Of a stretch of DNA of 64,000 bases, positions 53,096 to 61,096 are shown in pieces (position 1 is the first letter of the stretch; each line of letters opens with the position of its first letter). The notes under the pieces were generated by a model, which ran no database searches, had not been told where the DNA came from, and saw only the letters and a program-made list of their open reading frames with translations. Location: assembly GCF_004344915.1 (NCBI RefSeq), contig NZ_SKFG01000008.1, positions 148,507-212,506 on the forward strand. The letters run 5' to 3'. Position numbers and translations under genes: made by a program. The stretch comes from Paenibacillus albiflavus (lineage in GTDB: Bacteria > Bacillota > Bacilli > Paenibacillales > NBRC-103111).

Positions 53096-53110
53096 TACCC
53101 CCATAGGGTA
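53096..53110 (-). promoter_or_regulatory. CsoR operator of csoR
   Basis: TACCCCCATAGGGTA (plus strand) is the reverse of the CsoR consensus TACCCTAYGGGGGTA. It lies 31 bp upstream of csoR, implying autoregulation. Confidence 0.82.
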
Positions 53111-53166
53111 CATCAATAGGCTTTTGAAAAAAATTGAAAATAGACTTGCCCCTATCTTAAACAGCA

Positions 53167-53835
53167 CTATCCCGCTTCATGAGTGGCAATTGCTACAACT
53201 CTTAGCTTAAGCTTCATCAAATAAGGTAGAATCAACTTCGCAAGCAGGAAGGTGCACTCCGCAACTATAATAGCCATTCCCACATCTGCCAGCACATGCT
53301 GCTTAACAAAAAGCGTAGAAGCGATAATCATGATTCCGATAAACTGAACCGTTAACCTACCCCAGCGCTTTAACACTCTGGCGCCTTTCATCATGAGATA
53401 GCTTGTCAGCACATGGATGCTCGGGAAACAATTATAAGGAAGGTCATGCGCATAAATAAATTGCACAAGGTAATTGAGTATACCCCCCTCACCTACTTTA
53501 GGACGCGGTACTGTCGTCTGAAAATAATAATAAAACACATAGCTGACTAGCAGTCCTAAACATAATGCCAGTAAAGTCTTAAAATAAACTCGAACATCCT
53601 TTAAGAAAATAAAGAGGAGTGTTAGCGCAATAAATGGATACCATACGATATAAGGAATAATGAATGCTGGAAGAAAAGGAATTTGCCTGTCAAGCGGCGT
53701 TATTAACATCCGAACCTCGGATGAATGCTCATTCAGGATTCCATATATGATATTCAATGCTGGTATCGCGATCATCCAAAGCAGCGGTTTGTATTTCACC
53801 CATTTGCTTTTGTTTGTTCCTATTTGTGTACTCAT
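53167..53835 (-). CDS. PAP2-superfamily membrane protein
   Basis: A 222-residue protein with about six membrane helices. The PAP2_3-like signatures are TTVPRPKVGEG (motif 1 remnant with Arg-Pro), PYNCFPSIHVLTSYLMM (motif 2, PSxH) and KQHVLADVG (motif 3, H-x3-D). It may be a lipid phosphatase or phosphotransferase of the inositol-phosphorylceramide-synthase-like group. It ends about 55 bp before the csoR operator. Not obviously linked to copper. Confidence 0.8.
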   Translation of the reverse strand: MSTQIGTNKSKWVKYKPLLWMIAIPALNIIYGILNEHSSEVRMLITPLDRQIPFLPAFIIPYIVWYPFIALTLLFIFLKDVRVYFKTLLALCLGLLVSYVFYYYFQTTVPRPKVGEGGILNYLVQFIYAHDLPYNCFPSIHVLTSYLMMKGARVLKRWGRLTVQFIGIMIIASTLFVKQHVLADVGMAIIVAECTFLLAKLILPYLMKLKLRVVAIATHEAG

Positions 53836-53918
53836 TGTTGTTATAAATCCCTTCTGTAGATTCTATTGTTCATTGTAGGTGTTTTGTTCGAGTAAAACAA
53901 TCTCATTTCCTACAATAA

Positions 53919-53938
53919 GAGCACCCCTAAGGGTGCTC
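53919..53938 (-). terminator. terminator of lysA
   Basis: GAGCACCC (53919-53926), a CTAA loop and GGGTGCTC (53931-53938) form a perfect stem. TTATT follows on the minus strand. Confidence 0.75.
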
Positions 53939-53996
53939 AATACAACTACTTCAAGGGAAAACTTGAGTTTCAATGAGGTTTAGGTATTTTGTGGAA

Positions 53997-55244
53997 TTAT
54001 TCGTAATTACGGAGTAAATCTTCTAATGTATCCCTTCTCCGAATGAGCTCAGGACTACCATCCGTACGAATAAGAACCTCTGCTGGACGTAAGCGATTGT
54101 TATAGTTAGAGCTCATAGCGAATCCATATGCTCCTGTATCTAGAATACCGCAGATGTCCCCTTCCTCTATAATAGGCACTTCGCGATCCTTGGCAATAAT
54201 ATCACCGCTCTCGCAAATATTGCCCGTGATTGTTGCCAGTTCAAGCTGATACCCGTCTAGTCGTGACCCATTGCGATAAAATTCAAGGTCATGCCACGAA
54301 TCATACATCACAGGTCTAGCTAAGACATTGAATCCCACATCGGTTCCAACAAATTTAGTTGTTCCATTATGCTTTATCGCGTTGACTTTACCCAGTAATA
54401 CACTCGATTCAGCTACAATATAACGGCCTGGCTCCGTATGAAATGCAATATCTTGACCATACTGAGCAGTCCAATCTTGTACAATTGCCGATAATTCGCT
54501 GCCCAGAGCTTCAAGATCAAGGCGTTGCTCTCCGCTGTGCTTGCGATAAGGAATTCCGAATCCGCCGCCAAAGTCCACAAACTCCAAGTTCTCAAACTGC
54601 TCCGCGACGCTAAGCAAAGCTTGTGCTCCTGCAATATACCCGTCTGGCTCCATGAACAAAGAACCAAGATGCTGATTCAATCCAACAATCCGAAGCTTAT
54701 ATTGCTCAGCGATCTGCTTAATCTCAGGAATTAGATCGGCATTAACGCCAAACTTGGTCTTCTTCCCAGCTGTAATCACCTTCTCATGATGACCTACACC
54801 TGCTCCCGCATTGATCCGAACTGCTACCCGCCCACCTGGGTTCAAGCGTCCGTACATTTGAAGCTGCGATAAGGAATCGACACTAACCAGAATTCCTGCA
54901 TCGATTACATATTGCATCTCTTCTTCTGATGCATTATTCGCTACAAAGAATATCTCTTCAGGATGATAACCGCTTTGAAGCATAATAAAAATTTCCCCTG
55001 GCGACATGGCATCTGTATGCAGCCCTTCGCTACGGATAATTTTCAATAATTCTTTATTGGAATTGGCTTTAGCTGAATATTGTACTTTAAAATTCGGGCA
55101 GCTAACGAGGTTACGCATCTCCTTACATCGTTCACGCAGAACCGCCTCATTATACACATACAACGGACTGCCATACTTCTGTACAAGCTCCTCAGGTGTT
55201 GTATTTCCATAAAATCCGGTACTAATCAAATCATATTGTGACAT
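53997..55244 (-). CDS. lysA: diaminopimelate decarboxylase
   Basis: A 415-residue PLP enzyme making L-lysine from meso-diaminopimelate. The PLP lysine is in VQYSAKANSNKELL, the phosphate-binding loop is EFVDFGGGFGIPY, and substrate contacts are HTEPGRYIV, ICESGDIIA and DTGAYGFAMSSNYN. The ATG at 55244 is supported by AAAGGAG upstream. A divergent AraC regulator gene shares the upstream region. No lysine riboswitch was recognised. Confidence 0.95.
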   Translation of the reverse strand: MSQYDLISTGFYGNTTPEELVQKYGSPLYVYNEAVLRERCKEMRNLVSCPNFKVQYSAKANSNKELLKIIRSEGLHTDAMSPGEIFIMLQSGYHPEEIFFVANNASEEEMQYVIDAGILVSVDSLSQLQMYGRLNPGGRVAVRINAGAGVGHHEKVITAGKKTKFGVNADLIPEIKQIAEQYKLRIVGLNQHLGSLFMEPDGYIAGAQALLSVAEQFENLEFVDFGGGFGIPYRKHSGEQRLDLEALGSELSAIVQDWTAQYGQDIAFHTEPGRYIVAESSVLLGKVNAIKHNGTTKFVGTDVGFNVLARPVMYDSWHDLEFYRNGSRLDGYQLELATITGNICESGDIIAKDREVPIIEEGDICGILDTGAYGFAMSSNYNNRLRPAEVLIRTDGSPELIRRRDTLEDLLRNYE

Positions 55245-55372
55245 GCTATGGCACTCCTTTCCCACGTGAATCCGATTATTCCACTTGTAATAGAATAAAT
55301 ATATCGATAAGATCTAGCTATGAGAATGGATTAATTGGCCAAAAATTTGCACTAATGTACAGGAGAGTTACT

Positions 55373-56161
55373 ATGATCTCTATACCAGAGACTTCTTTTA
55401 TAGCGACGAATTTCTTTTCCAAAATTAAATGCGAACCCGAATGGAAATGGCCACGTCGGGAGCAACCGTTAGAGAACTATGACCTGTTCTACGTCTGGGA
55501 TGGTCATGGCGAGGTGACGGTTAATCATACCTCGTTTGCCGTAGAGAAAGGCAGCTGCTTTCTATTCCGCCCTGGTGATCATACAAGTGCTACGCATGAC
55601 AGGCAAAATCCATTAACGATTACTTATATTCATTTTAATATAGACCAGAAGCCTGATCTGATCCCAGCTATCTATCGCAAGCTTGCTGAGCCGACCACTA
55701 TTGAAACCTTACTTGTTCGATATGTTCATTTGCGACTGTCGCCCCAATTCGGCAGTAATGAAGAGGCCGCTTTAGTCCTCAAACAAATTATGATCAATTT
55801 ACTACGTAATGACAGATTTGAACAGGGGTATCAGCCTAAGAAAAGTGAGCGCTTGCAAGATCGCATTCTCGAAATTGCAAATCTAATCAAAGAGCATCCT
55901 GCGACCTGGTATTCCATTGCAGAGCTTGCGAGCAGAGCGCAATTGTCCAAGCGTTACTTTGCAACGAAGTTCAAATCCTATATGGGTATGAGCGTACAGG
56001 AATATGAAATTCAATCACGTATTGAGCGTGCCGAATTCCTTCTGCATTACTGTGGAATGACGGTATCGGAAGTCGCACATGCACTCGGTTATAAGGATGT
56101 ATATTTTTTCAGCAGACAATTTAAAAAACACTATGGTAAAAGTCCGTCATCTATTAAATAA
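55373..56161 (+). CDS. AraC-family transcriptional regulator
   Basis: A 262-residue regulator with a cupin-like sensor (YDLFYVWDGHGEVTVN, FLFRPGDHTSATHDRQNPLTITYIHF) and a C-terminal double helix-turn-helix (YSIAELASRAQLSKRYFATKFKSYMGMSVQEY; MTVSEVAHALGYKDVYFFSRQFKKHYGKSPS read in parts). The ATG at 55373 has AGGAGAG; an earlier in-frame start at 55238 would overlap lysA. It is divergent from lysA. Its target is probably a sugar-use operon outside the window. Confidence 0.92.
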   Translation: MISIPETSFIATNFFSKIKCEPEWKWPRREQPLENYDLFYVWDGHGEVTVNHTSFAVEKGSCFLFRPGDHTSATHDRQNPLTITYIHFNIDQKPDLIPAIYRKLAEPTTIETLLVRYVHLRLSPQFGSNEEAALVLKQIMINLLRNDRFEQGYQPKKSERLQDRILEIANLIKEHPATWYSIAELASRAQLSKRYFATKFKSYMGMSVQEYEIQSRIERAEFLLHYCGMTVSEVAHALGYKDVYFFSRQFKKHYGKSPSSIK

Positions 56162-56223
56162 TGCGGATTGCAGTGGGCCTACCAACGTAATTCACCAATA
56201 GGCGGTGATTAAGCACAAGCTGC

Positions 56224-57345
56224 TTAATAATTAAGTCCCGACTGAATGGTCTCGATTACTACTTCCGTATGAAATTTAACTTTACTATAGTAATTTTTTT
56301 GATCAAGCTTGCTCCAAATCTTCGGGTAATACGCAATCAGCTGTCTTCCGATCCCGAATGCATCGCAGTTTGCTTCATGCAGCTTATCTACGACTTTGTT
56401 CGTTAGATCAACGAAGTAAGCTGCAAATTTTTCTTTCAACATAGGGATATCTCCAATGACATTATCTTTGGGATACTCCGTGACAAGAGTTTTATATCTC
56501 AGATCAAAATAAACATGAATGTTCCCTTGATCATCTGGCTTGACCTTCATCTTTTTCGATAAATGCTTGACTTTAAAAGTAACATTCCGATTAATTTTGT
56601 GTTCATCATTGTTTAAGTTGCCAATCGTAAACCTATTTTCCTCGGAAACACCATTCTTCATAATTTGCAGATGTGTGGACTCAAGTGGCGGCAGCACAAT
56701 TCCTGAGAATTGGCGCATATCAAAAAGCGCTATCCCCTCTATATTAGCCGCATCGCTACCATCAACAATCTGGAGATACGGAAGAATAATATCTTCACCA
56801 GGATCAAACATCGTTGATCTAATTGTATGGATATTCTGGATAGGAATGATGGAATTGCCTTGCGAGCTCTCCAATAAATTCAAAATGTAGCGGCTAATAT
56901 TCGGTTCACTCTGATTTTTAATTTGTAGACTGTCGGATGCATTGCCTTTCACAACAATCAGTTCAGCCTCCAGCGAATATCGTGAATTTCGATAGAACAT
57001 ATCCAAATAAGGAAAAATATCTTGTCGAGCAAAATTCTCACCCAGCAATAATAATTTTACTTTGGATGTATCCACTGTGCCCGCAATCTTCCGACCAAGC
57101 GCCATTCGAGCTTCACCAGGTGTATCAGAAGTAACGAAGATTGTCCTATTCTGACCACCCAATTGTACATCATCCATATGCCCAAGGATAGGTACGGTTG
57201 CACCGACATATAACTTACTATTCTTCAGCAAATCATAGCTAAAAACTTGAATAATTGAAGAATTCTTCATTAAATGCTGATCCCAGCAACCTGTTAGCAG
57301 AACAATCATACTTATGAGCAAACCAATAACTCTAACTCGCTTCAT
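56224..57345 (-). CDS. Ger(x)C-family spore germination lipoprotein
   Basis: A 373-residue lipoprotein with the family lipobox LLTGCWDQ. Other landmarks are DVQLGGQNRTIFVTSDTPGEARMALGRKI and the C-terminal NKVVDKLHEANCDAFGIGRQL (cf. C-x-D-x-FGxG). It is the C-subunit of a nutrient germinant receptor in the spore inner membrane. It overlaps the B-subunit gene by 14 bp with an AAGGGG site. Confidence 0.94.
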   Translation of the reverse strand: MKRVRVIGLLISMIVLLTGCWDQHLMKNSSIIQVFSYDLLKNSKLYVGATVPILGHMDDVQLGGQNRTIFVTSDTPGEARMALGRKIAGTVDTSKVKLLLLGENFARQDIFPYLDMFYRNSRYSLEAELIVVKGNASDSLQIKNQSEPNISRYILNLLESSQGNSIIPIQNIHTIRSTMFDPGEDIILPYLQIVDGSDAANIEGIALFDMRQFSGIVLPPLESTHLQIMKNGVSEENRFTIGNLNNDEHKINRNVTFKVKHLSKKMKVKPDDQGNIHVYFDLRYKTLVTEYPKDNVIGDIPMLKEKFAAYFVDLTNKVVDKLHEANCDAFGIGRQLIAYYPKIWSKLDQKNYYSKVKFHTEVVIETIQSGLNY

Positions 57346-58447
57346 GACTTATCTGCCCCTTCTGTTTCTGCTTCTTCCATACAATTGCAGCAAGTAACAA
57401 GATAACAGGAATCAGAAATTGAAAAATATAATGAGAAAGATTGAAGTAAGGACTAAAGGTGTCAAAGTAATCTTCTCGACTTAACACTAATGCCAGTAAA
57501 AATATAAAAATACACACATAAGGTAAAGCAGCACGATGACTTTTACCCTGGAACATACTTGCAAATCCATTACATGCTATGTAAATAGTGGTCATGAGCG
57601 AGGTAGCCACATTGATGACCCATATTGAAAGAAAAAACAAATCCATTCGTTCAAACACATTAAAGGAAAATGCCTTGATCATGTAAACGATCGATTCAGG
57701 GATATGATTCATATCCTCTGCGCTGACAAAATACATAAGGCTCAAGACAACCAAATAGGTATAATAGGCAACGGTAAAGAGATGTGCAATGGAAACCGCT
57801 TTGAGCTTCTGCTTATTCGTCCCCTGTACAAAAGGATATATGAAGAATAGAAGATTAAAACCCATCATAGAGAAGATCGCTTCTTGAGAGCCATTCAGAA
57901 TTTGGATGGGACTACTCGCGCCAACCGGCAATAAATAAATAAATTTAGCGTCTTTAAGTGAATATGAAACAAGTACGATTAGAACGACAATAAGCGGCAG
58001 CACAAGCACAAAAAACCTAATCATGCTCTTGAGAGAATCCTTAGCAATATAAGCACTCGCTAACAATAGTAGCAATAAAATAATCCAATTTGGCGTTCTT
58101 TCTAATATCCATCTGTTAATAATTAGACCGTATTGTGCCAGAATAAAGCCACCTTTGACCATTAAATAAACGGCATAACAAAGAACGAGTATTCTCCCGA
58201 TAAACTTACCCATGATTTCCATAAATATCTCAAACAAAGTTAAGTTCGGATATCTAATCGCAAGCAGCCACATTAGTAAGATAATACCCTCTGTAATTAT
58301 TCCTGCAACCAAGGTTGAGATCCAACTGTCATTCTCAGCGTGAAGGGCAATGTTATGTGGCAGTGTAAGCACACCTACCCCAATCTGTGTCTGAATAATA
58401 GCCAAAATCATTTGCCTTATGGTGATTTTATCGTTTGTTGCGTACAT
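57332..58447 (-). CDS. spore germination receptor B-subunit (GerAB-type permease)
   Basis: A 371-residue membrane protein of the amino-acid-permease-like spore germination family, with about ten helices. It begins DKITIRQMILAIIQTQIGVGVLTLP, a conserved GerB start. The ATG at 58447 is chosen since AAAGGAT precedes it and the larger frame would run far into the A-subunit gene. It overlaps the A-subunit end by 20 bp. The B-subunit probably binds the germinant, an amino acid or related molecule. Confidence 0.92.
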   Translation of the reverse strand: MYATNDKITIRQMILAIIQTQIGVGVLTLPHNIALHAENDSWISTLVAGIITEGIILLMWLLAIRYPNLTLFEIFMEIMGKFIGRILVLCYAVYLMVKGGFILAQYGLIINRWILERTPNWIILLLLLLASAYIAKDSLKSMIRFFVLVLPLIVVLIVLVSYSLKDAKFIYLLPVGASSPIQILNGSQEAIFSMMGFNLLFFIYPFVQGTNKQKLKAVSIAHLFTVAYYTYLVVLSLMYFVSAEDMNHIPESIVYMIKAFSFNVFERMDLFFLSIWVINVATSLMTTIYIACNGFASMFQGKSHRAALPYVCIFIFLLALVLSREDYFDTFSPYFNLSHYIFQFLIPVILLLAAIVWKKQKQKGQISHEAS

Positions 58448-59936
58448 AGTATTTCCATCCTTTGGCCCAAGTTTGCTGAAGCACTCGATTTGGTCTGGCA
58501 TCAAGAGGTCTAGTGTTAAGCTTCCAAATCGGCAAACGTATAATCGTATCCTTCAAATCGTGAGGCCTGAATGGGGCAAATGGTGATAAATATGGCGTAC
58601 CGAATGGCTCCAGTTTGCATAAATGTCCTAATACGACAATGGCGACAAGCACAATCCCGATGAATCCGAAGGTAGCCGCTAACAGCATAAAAGGAAACCT
58701 TAATAGACGTATCGTTTCGCTCATCCCATGAGTCGGAATGGCATAGCCTGCAATGGCTGTAACTGACACAACAATAATCATCGTATTCGAAATTAAGCCT
58801 GCTCGTACAATGGCATCACCTATAACTAAACCTCCAACAATACCAACAGTTTGACCAACCCTAGTAGGTAGACGCAGACCAGCCTCTCGAATAAGTTCTA
58901 TCGTGATTTCCATAATTAACGCTTCAATTAATGGTGGAAAAGGAACTTTAGTAATCGATTTTTGGATCGTAATGACGAGTTCATCTGGCAATACCTCCAA
59001 ATGGTATCCAACTACGGCAATATAGAATGCTGGCAATAAGGTCCCGACAAATAAGCTTAGAAAGCGAAGCATCCGAATAAAAGAGCCTACCATCCAACGG
59101 CTATTGTAATCATCAGTCGATTGCATGAAAGCAACGAAGGAGACGGGTACAATTAAGCAGGAGGAAAAGCCATCGAGAATAATGACTACTCTACCTTCAT
59201 TCATATTCGCAATCGCACGATCAACCCGCTCAGTTTTAAGAATTTGGGGGAAGGGGGACCATGAATAATCTTCAATCAGCTCTTCCAGCTGCCCTATGCC
59301 ATTAACCTGATCCATAAGAACGCCACCCAATCGAATCTTCACTTCATTCACGACATCAGGATTCGCTATGCTCCCCATATATGTGATGGCCAGCTCCGTT
59401 TTGACAGTAGTACCGATACTCATAAAATTCACCATCAAATCTGTGCTTCTCGTTGCTTGCCGAATTAAGCTAATATTCGTTCGTAGATTCTCGATAAAAC
59501 CTTCGTGTGAACCTAGAATAGATTTCTCATCCGTTGGTTCTCCGACTGCACGCTTGTTATCTATATCAATATTAATGGTGATCAGCTCATGGCTGCCCTC
59601 CAAACCAATGATACAAGAACCTTTAAGAATCCCTTCTTCAGCCAGAGTGATATCCTTTACCAAGGGATAGTTTGTAAAATCCCCGTATTGCTGCTGCAAT
59701 CGTCCTAATTGATCAGGCACAATCTCCAAATCATCACGCAGCAAAAACCTCTCATAAATGATCTTATATAGCTTATCTTTATCGATTAACGTTTCCATAT
59801 AAGCAACAAAGCCGGGAATTTGATTGCATTTTACATCTTTGATAATAAAATCATCCATGCTTCCAAATCTGAGTTCAAGCTCTGCTTTATATTCAGCACA
59901 AGTCATTTCGGTATGGATCTGGTCTTCGTAATTCAC
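58428..59936 (-). CDS. spore germination receptor A-subunit (GerA family)
   Basis: A 502-residue GerA-family protein. It has a cytoplasmic N-terminal domain, then VVIILDGFSSCLIVPVSF, followed by four to five helices with the signature PFPPLIEALIMEITIELIREAGLRLP and VGIVGGLVIGDAIVRAG. It forms the receptor core, reported to act as an ion channel on germinant binding. The start is a GTG at 59936 behind GGGGGAGGATGAG. It is first in a gerA-B-C operon and probably forespore expressed, though no clear sigma-G promoter was confirmed. Confidence 0.95.
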   Translation of the reverse strand: MNYEDQIHTEMTCAEYKAELELRFGSMDDFIIKDVKCNQIPGFVAYMETLIDKDKLYKIIYERFLLRDDLEIVPDQLGRLQQQYGDFTNYPLVKDITLAEEGILKGSCIIGLEGSHELITINIDIDNKRAVGEPTDEKSILGSHEGFIENLRTNISLIRQATRSTDLMVNFMSIGTTVKTELAITYMGSIANPDVVNEVKIRLGGVLMDQVNGIGQLEELIEDYSWSPFPQILKTERVDRAIANMNEGRVVIILDGFSSCLIVPVSFVAFMQSTDDYNSRWMVGSFIRMLRFLSLFVGTLLPAFYIAVVGYHLEVLPDELVITIQKSITKVPFPPLIEALIMEITIELIREAGLRLPTRVGQTVGIVGGLVIGDAIVRAGLISNTMIIVVSVTAIAGYAIPTHGMSETIRLLRFPFMLLAATFGFIGIVLVAIVVLGHLCKLEPFGTPYLSPFAPFRPHDLKDTIIRLPIWKLNTRPLDARPNRVLQQTWAKGWKYYVRNKR

Positions 59937-60057
59937 GTTGTAGTCTCATCCTCCCCCAAGACAATAAACCCGCATATTCCTGTTATCTCATTTTCTGTCA
60001 AGAGTTGGATTAATATGCATCAAACAATCTCATCACAAAGAAACGGACACCACCTAT

Positions 60058-60954
60058 TCAAGATGATATCCGTTCTAGCTCAATCCGATAGGACGCTAAA
60101 TCATGCTTCAATACAAATCCAGCCTTCAAGTAAACATGAACTGCCTGTACATTATCAGAAGCTACACAGAGCGTCGTTTCTTCAATCCGTTTCTCTATAA
60201 ATAAATAATCCAGCGCCCTCTTTATAAGGTCAGCACCAATCCCTTGTTTGCGATATTCAGGTGAAACGGCAATGAACTCGATTGTACCTTCTTGGAATTC
60301 AGGATCAGATATGACATAGCAATAGCCTTGCAACTTACGATCAGAAGTCACAGCAATGTAAACTCTGTTATCTGAATCAAGACGAGCTATAATTTCTTGC
60401 CCAGCATAATAGGTATTCGGGAAAGCAGCATCATGAAGCGTTATAAACGATGAATAGAGTTCTGGTATAAGTTCGAAATAATCGTTATTCGTTAACCGAC
60501 TAGTCGAAGCACTTCGATGTGCACATAGCACGATATGATTTCCTTTGTTAATACCATTAACCTTCTCCATGAGTTGTTTCGCGTAACGATGCTTCACATT
60601 ATAGAATCCAAATAACGTATCCACATGATGTTTGATTGTCTTAACTCCCGTATTCCATAATGGAATCGCAATCGTGAGCCAATCCTGCTCATCCTTGATG
60701 AAGGGCCCCCACACTTCCGCTTGCCTCTTCTCAATATCTACATCGAATCCAATAACTCCTAATATTTCGTTATTGCGATAAGCAACAAATACAGAGTCAT
60801 TCAGAGCTAATTCACTAAATTCATTCATAAGCGTCTCTTCAATCTCTTCTTCTTGTTCACCGCAAAAGCCTACATGATGGTGAGCTTGTTGATTAAGCGC
60901 ACTTATAAAGCTAGCTACTTCACGGATATTCGTCATCTTCCCAATTGTGATCAC
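60058..60954 (-). CDS. two-domain GNAT acetyltransferase
   Basis: A 298-residue protein. The C-terminal domain has GNAT motif A (IEFIAVSPEYRKQGIGADLIKRALDYL) and CVASDNVQAVHVYLKAGFVLKHDL. The N-terminal ~140 residues resemble a degenerate GNAT fold (VFVAYRNNEILGVIGFDVDIEKRQAEVWGPFI) without the acetyl-CoA loop. The start is a GTG at 60954 with GAGGGG about 9 bases upstream. The substrate is unknown. Confidence 0.85.
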   Translation of the reverse strand: MITIGKMTNIREVASFISALNQQAHHHVGFCGEQEEEIEETLMNEFSELALNDSVFVAYRNNEILGVIGFDVDIEKRQAEVWGPFIKDEQDWLTIAIPLWNTGVKTIKHHVDTLFGFYNVKHRYAKQLMEKVNGINKGNHIVLCAHRSASTSRLTNNDYFELIPELYSSFITLHDAAFPNTYYAGQEIIARLDSDNRVYIAVTSDRKLQGYCYVISDPEFQEGTIEFIAVSPEYRKQGIGADLIKRALDYLFIEKRIEETTLCVASDNVQAVHVYLKAGFVLKHDLASYRIELERISS

Positions 60955-61043
60955 TTGTCTATTTCCCCTCTACTATTTCTGACCCTAATATACCAGATAC
61001 ATCAAATTTACGTCATTCAAGATATTCGTTTAACAGAATAAAA

Positions 61044-61071
61044 AACGACTTATCGCATTTGATAAGCCGTT
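61044..61071 (-). terminator. terminator of the SLH protein gene
   Basis: ACGACTTATC (61045-61054) pairs with GATAAGCCGT (61061-61070) with one mismatch. GTTTTTTATTC follows on the minus strand. Confidence 0.8.
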
Positions 61072-61096
61072 CTTTTGAGATAGGTTTACTATTGTA

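Noticed and set aside
55238..55372. Earlier start for the AraC regulator
   Set aside because: It would overlap the start of divergent lysA, and the added residues do not fit the cupin domain; ATG 55373 has AGGAGAG.
59937..60057. Sigma-G promoter for the ger operon
   Set aside because: CATATTA resembles the -10 but no matching -35 stands at the right distance, so it could not be supported.
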